Origin: an uncultured Dorea sp.
GTDB lineage: Bacteria > Bacillota_A > Clostridia > Lachnospirales > Lachnospiraceae
DNA length: 31,970 nt
Reading direction: 5' to 3'
Assembly: GCA_910579015.1 (NCBI GenBank)
Contig: CAJTRO010000041.1
Coordinates: 1 to 31,970 of the forward strand
The notes beneath the pieces are model-generated. The model was given only the letters and a program-made list of their open reading frames with translations. It ran no database searches and was not told where the DNA came from. A program made the position numbers and the translations under genes. Shown one piece after another: positions 16,537-24,346 of the stretch (its first letter is position 1; each line of letters starts with the position of its first letter).

Positions 16537-19500
16537 ATGAGTTTTGCACACCTGCATGTCCATACAGAGTACAGCCTGTTGGACGGTTCAAATAAGATCA
16601 GGGAATGTATATCCAGAGTAAAAGAATTAGGTATGGACAGTGTGGCGATCACAGACCATGGCGTGATGTTCGGCGTGATTGATTTCTACCGTGCGGCGAA
16701 GGCGGAGGGGATACGCCCGATCCTCGGCTGCGAGGTATATGTGGCGCCGGGATCCAGATTCGACAAGGAGGCGGCAGGAAGCGGAGACGACAGGTACTAT
16801 CATCTCGTTCTTCTTGCGGAAAATGACCTGGGCTATCACAATCTGATAAAGATTGTATCCAAAGGCTTTACCGAGGGCTATTACTACAAGCCCAGGGTGG
16901 ACCTTGAAGTGCTCAGAGAATTCCATGAGGGTATCATCGCTTTAAGCGCCTGTCTGGCGGGAGAGGTCCAGAGAAACATCATGCGGGGGATGTATGAGGA
17001 AGGGAAGGCGGCGGCCTTCCGGTATCAGGAGATTTTCGGAGAGGAGAATTTCTTTTTGGAGCTTCAGGACCATGGGATGCAGGAGCAGAAGCTGGTGAAC
17101 CAGTCCCTGCTGCGACTGTCCCAGGAGACGGGGATTGAACTGGCGGCGACCAATGACGTCCATTATACATATGCAGAAGATGAGAAGCCCCATGATATGC
17201 TTCTGTGCATCCAGACAGGAAAGAAGCTGTCAGACGAGAACCGTATGCGTTATGAGGGCGGCCAGTACTACATCAAGTCAGAAGAAGAGATGAGGGAGTT
17301 GTTCCCCTATGCGCTTCAGGCCCTTGAGAATACCCAGAAGATTGCAGAACGGTGTAATGTGGAGATTGAATTCGGCGTCACGAAGCTTCCCAAATACGAC
17401 GTGCCAGAGGGGTATACCTCCTGGGAATATCTGAACCACCTGTGTTACGAGGGACTTAAGAGACGCTATCCGGATGTGGACAGATCTCTGGAAGAGCGTC
17501 TGGAATATGAGTTGTCCGTGATCAAGTCCATGGGATATGTGGATTACTTCCTGATCGTGTGGGATTTCATCAAGTACGCGAAGGACCATGGGATTGCTGT
17601 GGGGCCGGGGCGCGGTTCCGCGGCGGGAAGCATCGTATCCTACTGTCTGGAGATCACCAGTATTGATCCCATCCGCTATCAGCTCCTGTTCGAGCGGTTC
17701 CTGAACCCGGAGCGTGTGTCTATGCCCGATATCGACGTGGACTTCTGCTATGAGCGGAGGCAGGAGGTCATTGATTATGTGGTGGAAAAATACGGGACGG
17801 ACCGGGTGGTCCAGATCGTCACCTTCGGTACGATGGCGGCCAAGGGTGTGATCCGGGACGTGGGGAGAGTCATGGATCTGCCTTATGCGTTCGTGGACGG
17901 AATCGCAAAGATGATACCGAGAGGCCAGAATAATCAGCCGGTTTCACTGGAGCGTGCTCTGGAGATGAACCCGGAGATGCGAAAGCTCTATCAGGAAGAC
18001 GAGCAGGTACGAGAGCTGATCGACATGTCACGGAGGCTTGAGGGACTGCCGAGACATACCTCCATGCACGCGGCAGGCGTGGTGATCAGCCAGAAGTCTG
18101 TGGATGAATATGTTCCACTGTCATTGGGATCGGACGGTTCCGTGACGGCGCAGTTTACCATGACGACACTGGAGGAGCTGGGGCTTCTTAAGATGGATTT
18201 CCTGGGACTTCGTACCCTGACGGTGATCCAGGATGCGGCAAGGCTGGCAGGTGAGAGCGCCGGGGAAGAGATCGATATAGAGAAGATCGACTATGACGAC
18301 AAGAAGGTGCTCTCCTCTATAGGAACCGGAAGGACCGACGGGATCTTCCAGCTTGAAAGCGGCGGGATGAAGAGCTTCATGAAGGAGTTAAAGCCGCAGA
18401 ATCTGGAGGACGTCATCGCGGGAATCTCGCTGTACCGTCCCGGCCCGATGGATTTTATCCCCCAGTATATCAGAGGGAAGGACAACCGTTCGAGCATTAC
18501 CTACGATTGTCCCCAGCTTGAGCCTATCCTTGCGCCGACCTACGGCTGTATCGTCTATCAGGAGCAGGTTATGCAGATCGTAAGGGACTTAGCGGGCTAT
18601 ACGCTTGGACGGAGCGATCTTCTGCGCCGGGCCATGTCCAAGAAGAAGGGCGACGTCATGCAAAAGGAGCGCCAGAGCTTCGTATACGGAAATGCCGAAG
18701 AAGATGTTCCGGGCTGTATTGCCAATGGGATTTCCGAGCAGACAGCCAACAAGATCTACGACGAGATGATAGATTTTGCAAAGTATGCGTTTAACAAATC
18801 CCACGCGGCGGCTTATGCGGTGGTGGCATATCAGACGGCGTGGCTTAAATACTATTATCCGGTAGAATTTATGGCGGCGCTCATGACCTCCGTGATCGAT
18901 GTCCCAAGCAAGGTGTCGGAGTATATCTATTCCTGCCGCCAGATGGGGATAGAGATCCTGCCGCCGGATATCAACAAAGGAGTCGGGGATTTCTCGGTAG
19001 ACAGGGGAAAGATACGTTACGGGCTTACCGCTATCAAGAGTATCGGAAGGCCGGTGATCGCAACGATCATAGAGGAACGCAATGTAAGAGGCGCCTTCAA
19101 GAACCTGAAGGACTTCATAGAGCGGATGTCGGAAAAGGAAGTCATCAATAAGCGCTCGATCGAGAACTTTATCAAGTCAGGGGCGTTCGACAGCCTTGGG
19201 GGAACCAGGAAGCAGCTCATGATCATCTATGTGCAGATATTAGACCAGGTGAACCGCGAGAAGAAGTATTCCATGACCGGTCAGATGTCATTGTTCGACA
19301 TGGTAAGCGACGACCAGAAAGCGGAGTTTGACACGCCTCTTCCGAAGGTGGGAGAGTACGAGAACGAGACGAAATTTGCGTTCGAGAAGGAGGTCCTCGG
19401 CATATATCTGAGCGGTCATCCCATGGAAGAATATGAGGAGAAATGGCGAAAGAATATCACCAGGACCACTCTTGATTTCCAGTTTGACGAGGAGACAGGA

Positions 19501-20025
19501 AGGACCAGGGTACATGACGGCGCGAGGGAAGTGATCGGAGGCATGATCACGACGAAGACTATCAAGTACACGAAGCAGAATAAGGTGATGGCATTTGTGA
19601 CGCTTGAGGATCTGGCCGGATCGGTGGAGGTCGTGATCTTTCCGAAAGATTATGAGAAGAACCAGCAGTTCCTGAACGAGGAGGCCAAGGTATTTATCAG
19701 GGGAAGAGTATCAGAAGAAGACGAAGCGGCGAGCAAGATGATCTGTGAGAAGGTGATTCCTTTCGAGCAGACGAAACGTGAGCTGTGGCTTCAGTATGCG
19801 GATAAGGAAGCTTACCTGGCAGATGAAGCGGCGCTTCTGGAAATGCTCAGGGATTCAGACGGCCGGGACATGGTTGTGATCTATTGTAAGAAGGAGAAAG
19901 CCATCAAGCGTCTTCCGGCCGGCAGGAGTGTGAATGCCGATAAACTTCTGCTGAACAAATTGACGAATTATCTTGGAGAATCTTGTGTAAAAGTGATAGA
20001 AAAATCCATTGAAAACCTTTGTTAA
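16537..20025 (+). CDS. dnaE: DNA polymerase III subunit alpha (DnaE)
   Basis: Replicative C-family DNA polymerase of 1162 aa. The N-terminal PHP domain starts with FAHLHVHTEYSLLDG and contains ITDHGVMFG. The catalytic palm has PDIDVDF with D398 and D400, and the third aspartate is expected in the ILAPTYGCIVYQEQ-flanked region or nearby. Later parts are the helix-hairpin-helix region and an OB-fold (ITTKTIKYTKQNKVMAFVTLEDLAGSVEVV). Clostridia normally also carry PolC, so this is probably the DnaE partner, although its length resembles the E. coli enzyme. RBS is AAAAGGAG. pfkA follows 72 bp downstream, a common order in Firmicutes. Confidence 0.97.
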   Translation: MSFAHLHVHTEYSLLDGSNKIRECISRVKELGMDSVAITDHGVMFGVIDFYRAAKAEGIRPILGCEVYVAPGSRFDKEAAGSGDDRYYHLVLLAENDLGYHNLIKIVSKGFTEGYYYKPRVDLEVLREFHEGIIALSACLAGEVQRNIMRGMYEEGKAAAFRYQEIFGEENFFLELQDHGMQEQKLVNQSLLRLSQETGIELAATNDVHYTYAEDEKPHDMLLCIQTGKKLSDENRMRYEGGQYYIKSEEEMRELFPYALQALENTQKIAERCNVEIEFGVTKLPKYDVPEGYTSWEYLNHLCYEGLKRRYPDVDRSLEERLEYELSVIKSMGYVDYFLIVWDFIKYAKDHGIAVGPGRGSAAGSIVSYCLEITSIDPIRYQLLFERFLNPERVSMPDIDVDFCYERRQEVIDYVVEKYGTDRVVQIVTFGTMAAKGVIRDVGRVMDLPYAFVDGIAKMIPRGQNNQPVSLERALEMNPEMRKLYQEDEQVRELIDMSRRLEGLPRHTSMHAAGVVISQKSVDEYVPLSLGSDGSVTAQFTMTTLEELGLLKMDFLGLRTLTVIQDAARLAGESAGEEIDIEKIDYDDKKVLSSIGTGRTDGIFQLESGGMKSFMKELKPQNLEDVIAGISLYRPGPMDFIPQYIRGKDNRSSITYDCPQLEPILAPTYGCIVYQEQVMQIVRDLAGYTLGRSDLLRRAMSKKKGDVMQKERQSFVYGNAEEDVPGCIANGISEQTANKIYDEMIDFAKYAFNKSHAAAYAVVAYQTAWLKYYYPVEFMAALMTSVIDVPSKVSEYIYSCRQMGIEILPPDINKGVGDFSVDRGKIRYGLTAIKSIGRPVIATIIEERNVRGAFKNLKDFIERMSEKEVINKRSIENFIKSGAFDSLGGTRKQLMIIYVQILDQVNREKKYSMTGQMSLFDMVSDDQKAEFDTPLPKVGEYENETKFAFEKEVLGIYLSGHPMEEYEEKWRKNITRTTLDFQFDEETGRTRVHDGAREVIGGMITTKTIKYTKQNKVMAFVTLEDLAGSVEVVIFPKDYEKNQQFLNEEAKVFIRGRVSEEDEAASKMICEKVIPFEQTKRELWLQYADKEAYLADEAALLEMLRDSDGRDMVVIYCKKEKAIKRLPAGRSVNADKLLLNKLTNYLGESCVKVIEKSIENLC

Positions 20026-20038
20026 TTAATGTACAATG

Positions 20039-20066
20039 TTGCACGAGAGAGACAGTTAACTATTAT
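20039..20066 (+). promoter_or_regulatory. Possible sigma-A promoter for pfkA
   Basis: TTGCAC (20039-20044), 16 bases, TATTAT (20061-20066) in the dnaE-pfkA gap. The -35 is weak (three of six). The repeated words AATGTACAA and TATGTACAA flank the region. Confidence 0.35.
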
Positions 20067-20097
20067 GTACAAAATGACTGCAATGGAGGAATGATTT

Positions 20098-21072
20098 ATG
20101 GCAAAAATAATACGTACAATCGGAGTATTGACCAGTGGAGGCGATGCGCCGGGTATGAACGCGGCAATCCGTGCCGTTGTCCGTACAGCGCTTGGCAAGG
20201 GGCTTAGAGTCAGAGGAATCAGAAAAGGTTATGCAGGGCTGTTGGACGAGGAGATCATCGACCTGTCCGCAAGAGACGTCTCCGATACGATCCAGAGGGG
20301 CGGTACGATCCTTCAGACAGCACGCTGCGAGGAGATGCGCACGGAGGAAGGGCAGCAGAAGGCCGCGGCGATCCTTAAGAAGTACGGTGTTGACGGACTT
20401 GTGGTGATCGGCGGAGACGGTTCCTTTGCCGGAGCACAGGCGCTGGCGAATCTCGGGATCAACACCATCGGAGTACCGGGAACGATCGATCTTGATATTG
20501 CCTGCACGGAATACACGATCGGATTCGACACTGCGGTTAATACGGCGATGGAAGCGATCGATAAGGTACGTGATACATCCACGTCTCATGAGAGATGCTC
20601 CATTATCGAAGTAATGGGGCGTGATGCCGGATATCTGGCTCTGTGGTGCGGTATTGCCAACGGTGCGGAGCGCATCCTGCTGCCGGAGGAGCACGGGTAT
20701 GACGAAGGGGCGATCGTGGCTGATATCCAGGAGTGCAGGAAGCGCGGCAAGAAGAACTATATCATCATCAATGCAGAAGGAATCGGCGGATCCATAGAGA
20801 TGGCGGAGAGGATTGAAGCGGCGACCGGCATGGAGACCAGAGCGACGATCATCGGACACATGCAGCGCGGCGGAAGCCCGACCTGTAAGGACAGAGTATA
20901 TGCATCTATCATGGGCGCCATGGCAGTCGACCTCTTGATCGAGGGTAAGACGAACCGTGTCGTAGGATACAAGCATGGCAAGTATGTTGATTTCGATATC
21001 AACGAGGCGCTTGGTATGCAGAAGGGGATCCCGGTTTACCAGTATGAGATAGCGAAGGAGCTGGCTCTTTAG
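20098..21072 (+). CDS. pfkA: ATP-dependent 6-phosphofructokinase
   Basis: Phosphorylates fructose 6-phosphate to fructose 1,6-bisphosphate, the committed step of glycolysis. Motifs seen: TSGGDAPGMNAAIRAVVR (ATP site) near 12-29, GGDGSFAGA near 103-111, PGTIDLD with both catalytic aspartates near 125-131, MGRDAGYLA and MQRGGSPT. GGDGS rather than GGDD points to ATP, not pyrophosphate, as phosphoryl donor. The usual TIDND reads TIDLD here, an asparagine to leucine change between the two aspartates. Length 324 aa is standard. GGAGG precedes the ATG. Two hairpins follow the stop. Confidence 0.96.
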   Translation: MAKIIRTIGVLTSGGDAPGMNAAIRAVVRTALGKGLRVRGIRKGYAGLLDEEIIDLSARDVSDTIQRGGTILQTARCEEMRTEEGQQKAAAILKKYGVDGLVVIGGDGSFAGAQALANLGINTIGVPGTIDLDIACTEYTIGFDTAVNTAMEAIDKVRDTSTSHERCSIIEVMGRDAGYLALWCGIANGAERILLPEEHGYDEGAIVADIQECRKRGKKNYIIINAEGIGGSIEMAERIEAATGMETRATIIGHMQRGGSPTCKDRVYASIMGAMAVDLLIEGKTNRVVGYKHGKYVDFDINEALGMQKGIPVYQYEIAKELAL

Positions 21073-21082
21073 GAGAAGCGGG

Positions 21083-21173
21083 GCAGACGCCGGCTTTTGC
21101 GCCGGTCTCTGCATGAAGACTATACAGCAAAAGACGGACGGTAATCGCAGAGAAGATCACCGCCCGTTTTTTT
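21083..21173 (+). terminator. Double hairpin with rho-independent terminator after pfkA
   Basis: A first hairpin pairs GCAGACGCCGGC (21083-21094) with GCCGGTCTCTGC (21101-21112), with two mismatches. A second pairs ACGGACGGT (21134-21142) with ACCGCCCGT (21159-21167), with one mismatch, and runs into seven T (21167-21173). The second is the terminator proper. Confidence 0.75.
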
Positions 21174-21210
21174 GCATTGCGGCTTGCATTTATGGAGGGG
21201 AGGCGGTACA

Positions 21211-22068
21211 ATGGGTAATACGAATGACATAAAGGAGAATCTGAATGTGAAGAGTATTTCGAACAGTACGGCTCCGGTAGGAGTCTTTGATTCCGGAGTG
21301 GGGGGCTTAACGGTCGCAAGAGAGATCATGCGTCAGTTGCCGCATGAGAACATTGTATATTTCGGAGATACGGCACGGGTGCCGTATGGAAGCAAATCCA
21401 GAGATAATATCATCCGCTTTTCCCGGCAGATCGTCCGCTTTCTCGGGACGAAGGACGTGAAAGCGATCGTAATTGCCTGCAACACGGCAAGCGCGCTGGC
21501 CCTTGAGACCGTGCAGGACGAGACGGATATCCCGGTCATAGGGGTGATCGTTCCGGGGGCACGGGCGGCTGTTCAGGCGACGGAGAACGGCATCATAGGC
21601 GTGGCAGGGACGGAGGCCACGATACAGAGCGAGACCTATACCAAGGTGATCCGGCAGATGAACCCGGATGCCGTCGTGATAGGCAAGCCCTGTCCATTGT
21701 TCGTTCCCCTGGTGGAGGAAGGTTTCGCGAAGCACAGGATCACGGAGGAAGTGATCGACATCTATCTGTCCGACATGCAGAAGACAGATATCGACACGAT
21801 GATTCTTGGGTGCACACATTATCCGCTTCTGCGATCCGGTATCAGGGCATATTTCGGCGAGAAGGTACATATTGTGAATCCGGCATATGAGACGGCCATG
21901 GATCTTAAGAAGATCCTGGCAAAGAACGGGACAGAGAACCGGTCCGGCCAGCCTGCGGCGTATGAATTCTATGTAAGTGATGCGGCAGAGAAGTTCACCC
22001 GGTTTGCGAACGGGATCCTCACTTATGATGTGGCGGCGACGAGGTTAGTCAATATAGAAGAATATTAG
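21211..22068 (+). CDS. murI: Glutamate racemase
   Basis: Cofactor-independent racemase that makes D-glutamate for peptidoglycan. Motifs: VFDSGVGGLTVAREI, FGDTARVPYGSKS, the first catalytic cysteine in ACNTASA and the second in GCTHYPLL. An ATG at 21211 has GGAGGGGAGG upstream. A GTG at 21247 with AAAGGAG 9 bases before it would give a shorter protein beginning about eight residues before the first motif. Both are credible, and a still longer frame from 21172 starts inside the pfkA terminator and is unlikely. The DUF1934 gene follows 8 bp after the stop. Confidence 0.94.
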   Translation: MGNTNDIKENLNVKSISNSTAPVGVFDSGVGGLTVAREIMRQLPHENIVYFGDTARVPYGSKSRDNIIRFSRQIVRFLGTKDVKAIVIACNTASALALETVQDETDIPVIGVIVPGARAAVQATENGIIGVAGTEATIQSETYTKVIRQMNPDAVVIGKPCPLFVPLVEEGFAKHRITEEVIDIYLSDMQKTDIDTMILGCTHYPLLRSGIRAYFGEKVHIVNPAYETAMDLKKILAKNGTENRSGQPAAYEFYVSDAAEKFTRFANGILTYDVAATRLVNIEEY

Positions 22069-22076
22069 GTGATGTT

Positions 22077-22523
22077 ATGACGAAGGAAGTATTATTGAAG
22101 ATATCGGGCCTGCATTATGAGACGGCAGGAGCGGCAGGAGACGATGAGAACGAGCCGATCGAGGTGATCACTCCGGCCACTTACTATTTTAAGAATAATA
22201 AGCATTATGTCATCTATGACGAGGTTGTAGAAGGGATGCCGGGCGTGATCAGGAACAAGGTCCGGATCATGGAGAGCGGTAAGCTTGAGATCGTAAAGAG
22301 CGGACTTTCCAATACCCATATGATATTCGAGAAGGATAAGATGAACATTACGCAGTATGAAACGCCCTATGGAGAATTGCTGGTAGGGACGCATACCAAG
22401 GATATGCAGGTGGATGTGACCGACAGGAACATAGACGTCCATGTGAACTATGCGCTGGATGTGAACAGCGAACCGATCGCAGACTGCAACATTGTTATGA
22501 ATATAAAAGCATTGGATCGGTGA
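22077..22523 (+). CDS. DUF1934 family beta-barrel protein
   Basis: 148-aa soluble protein of the DUF1934 (YwiB-like) family, predicted calycin-like beta barrel. The pattern fits: a short N-terminal strand, TYYFKNNKHYVIYDE, then NKVRIMESGKLEIVKSG, a MIFEKDKMNITQYETPYGEL block and VHVNYALDVNSEPIADCNIVM at the end. The biochemical role is unknown for the family. The ribosome binding site AGGTGA overlaps the murI stop, which indicates translational coupling to murI. The stop codon lies inside a perfect hairpin terminator. Confidence 0.88.
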   Translation: MTKEVLLKISGLHYETAGAAGDDENEPIEVITPATYYFKNNKHYVIYDEVVEGMPGVIRNKVRIMESGKLEIVKSGLSNTHMIFEKDKMNITQYETPYGELLVGTHTKDMQVDVTDRNIDVHVNYALDVNSEPIADCNIVMNIKALDR

Positions 22524-22535
22524 TCCAATGCTTTT
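22505..22535. terminator. Perfect bidirectional terminator
   Basis: AAAAGCATTGGATC (22505-22518) and GATCCAATGCTTTT (22522-22535) form a 14-bp perfect stem with a 3-base loop, with T-runs on both strands. It ends the DUF1934 transcript and the opposing gene that ends at 22540. The DUF1934 stop codon is in the stem. Confidence 0.9.
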
Positions 22536-22539
22536 GTGC

Positions 22540-23001
22540 TTACTTCTGGCTTGCTGTCCTGGCCTTGTCCCGCATCCTTGCGAGGAAGCCTTTCTTCTTC
22601 TGCGGTGTCTCAAGAGGACCTCTTAAGCCTCTGACTGCCGTGATATAGATTCCGCTCACGGTGGCCTTGACTTCCTTCTTGACCGGGATCAGAGGGTAGA
22701 TGTCCGCATCGCACATCAGTGTCATGATCTTAGGTCCGATCTTAGCCTTCACAACCGGGACCTTGGATCTGCGGAGATACTTCGGTGTATTCTCTATGAC
22801 GATAGAGGGCAGTCCGGCCTCTTTCAGACGGAGCCTGCCTTTGTCGATGATGAGCATTGATATGGTCTGGGCCGCCGCTTCTAACTGCTTCTGCTGTTCG
22901 GCCTGCCTCTTTTCGGCTTTCTTTCCGAGAAAATATAATACGATACATGCGATGATCAATACAATTAAAATTACAAGTAATACAATGGAAAATGTACTCA
23001 C
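22540..23001 (-). CDS. Membrane-anchored protein of unknown function
   Basis: 153 aa, not recognised. The N-terminus is one strongly hydrophobic segment (about 5-25, VLLVILIVLIIACIVLYFLG) followed by a basic and glutamine-rich stretch predicted helical (KKAEKRQAEQQKQLEAAAQ). Next is a soluble region with ILIVDKG-like MLIIDKGRLRLKEAGLP and strands around VPVVKAKIGPKIMTLMCDAD. The tail is basic. A single-pass protein with a cytosolic domain is likely. The start codon is GTG with GAGGAGG 7 bases upstream. The gene runs against its neighbours and has its own possible promoter. Confidence 0.8.
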   Translation of the reverse strand: MSTFSIVLLVILIVLIIACIVLYFLGKKAEKRQAEQQKQLEAAAQTISMLIIDKGRLRLKEAGLPSIVIENTPKYLRRSKVPVVKAKIGPKIMTLMCDADIYPLIPVKKEVKATVSGIYITAVRGLRGPLETPQKKKGFLARMRDKARTASQK

Positions 23002-23108
23002 AGGTGAACCTCCTCAATCTTTATTCCCACAGGACAGCGGACCGGTGCGCACTGGCGGCAGACGCCTGTCCCTTACGAGTGCCCAAAGGCTTTGATTTCA
23101 CGAGTTAT

Positions 23109-23137
23109 ATTGTACCATTCTTTGACAAGAAGTGCAA
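23109..23137 (-). promoter_or_regulatory. Possible sigma-A promoter for the 153-aa membrane protein gene
   Basis: Minus-strand TTGCAC (23132-23137), 17 bases, TACAAT (23109-23114). The -10 is five of six, the -35 only three of six. It lies about 108 bases before the GTG start. Confidence 0.4.
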
Positions 23138-23152
23138 GAGAAAGGAGATCAA

Positions 23153-23330
23153 ACGACGAAAAAGGTTGAGGCTATTTTACGACTGTTCCTTATCTTAGGG
23201 AAATATCTGGACGATAGTATATACAGGGTACTGTGAGAAAGCCGTCAGATCCTTGAGAGATTTTTACGGTCAGGAAACGGCGGAAGATTCTGAGAATGAG
23301 AAAATGAGAGTAAGAGAGAGAAAGTGGTGA
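23153..23330 (+). pseudogene. Possible decayed small gene in the 23.0-23.3 kb gap
   Basis: After a good ribosome binding site AAAGGAG (23141-23147) an open frame starts with ACG instead of ATG and reads TKKVEAILRLFLILGKYLDD-like sequence until a TGA at 23234. Shifting by one base, the next frame stays open from 23235 with EKAVRSLRDFYGQETAED up to TGA at 23328, just before the ATG of the 332-aa gene at 23337. One frameshift and a lost start codon would explain it. No family was recognised, and chance open frames of this length are possible. Confidence 0.3.
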
Positions 23331-23336
23331 CAGAAT

Positions 23337-24335
23337 ATGAGGATATATGGAGATTATACATTTCTGCTTGACAAATTGAATGTCTGGAACAATTCCCAGG
23401 TCAGGGTGTCAAAGAACGGCACGAAGATCGTAGAATTCGCAGAGCGCTTCATGGAACAGCAAAGAGCGGCGTCCAAGGATAAGGTCAGCATCTCGAAGGA
23501 GGGGCTTGATTATATCGTAGACCAGTTGTCGGATCTGGGATCGTCTGAGGGCAAAAGCCAGAAGCCGGAGGATAAGGTCCTTGCGAAGACATCCGGCGAC
23601 GGGCTGTCGCTGATGGACGGCCTGTGCCGTACCTATATCCTGCAAAGGCTTGACACGACCAGCGAGAGCGGTGTGAGCGGCAGGCTTTATAATGAGATGG
23701 CGGGCAGATACAAGGAGAACCTGCAAGCGCAGGGAGACCAGAGCCTGAGCAGTCACGCACAGAGCCTTGCGATGGCGCATCTCGCCATACGGGAGAAGAT
23801 AGAGGAAGGCTATGCCAGCGGTACGAGGGAGGTCTGGATCATGGATACCAGTACCGGGGATGATTTCAGCGGCGTGGAGTTCGACATAGACGGCCAGCCG
23901 GTACGTTACCGTAAGATGACGATGGAGGAAGAGTTAGAGGCGGTCGAGAAGACATTTGGAGAACTGGTACAGAATGTCTCAAGGCATATGGCTTCGGAAC
24001 TGATAAAAAGGGAGCAGGTGACGGTCGAGGAAACAGGCACGTATAACGGTACAGAAGTGATAAATGAGTACGAGAAAGGCTTCTGGGATCTGGACAAGAA
24101 AGCCTCGGATCTGTTGGATGAACTTAAAAAGCTTATCAAGGAGATAGAAGAAGAGGAAGCAAGGAAGAAAAAGGCGAAGGAGATGACGCTTGGGGACAGA
24201 CTGGCGGCGGAGCAGTCTGCATACGGAGTTGAGATCGCGGCGAGGGGTAAGCAGCAGTCGCAGTATGCCAATTACAGGAAGATGAGCCAGATGGAGGCAG
24301 AGGCGAGGACGCTGCTTGGCTATATTAAGGCATAA
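23337..24335 (+). CDS. Hypothetical protein, coiled-coil rich
   Basis: 332 aa, not recognised. No signal peptide or membrane segment. The first 75 residues contain VRVSKNGTKIVEFAERFMEQ and DKVSISKEGLDYIVDQL. The second, with its SISKEG, recalls short motifs in flagellar and anti-sigma factor proteins, but not enough to assign a family. A middle region has TREVWIMDTSTGDDFSGVEF, and the stretch from about 255 to 285 is highly charged (LKKLIKEIEEEEARKKKAKE) and probably helical. The upstream ribosome binding site (AAAGTGGTGA) is weak. The cls gene begins 11 bp after its stop, so they are likely co-transcribed. Confidence 0.8.
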   Translation: MRIYGDYTFLLDKLNVWNNSQVRVSKNGTKIVEFAERFMEQQRAASKDKVSISKEGLDYIVDQLSDLGSSEGKSQKPEDKVLAKTSGDGLSLMDGLCRTYILQRLDTTSESGVSGRLYNEMAGRYKENLQAQGDQSLSSHAQSLAMAHLAIREKIEEGYASGTREVWIMDTSTGDDFSGVEFDIDGQPVRYRKMTMEEELEAVEKTFGELVQNVSRHMASELIKREQVTVEETGTYNGTEVINEYEKGFWDLDKKASDLLDELKKLIKEIEEEEARKKKAKEMTLGDRLAAEQSAYGVEIAARGKQQSQYANYRKMSQMEAEARTLLGYIKA

Positions 24336-24346
24336 GGAGGCATTGG

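Noticed and set aside
20056..21114. Minus-strand open frame of 352 codons opposite pfkA
   Set aside because: Antisense to a complete pfkA and crossing into its hairpin region; no recognisable protein sequence.
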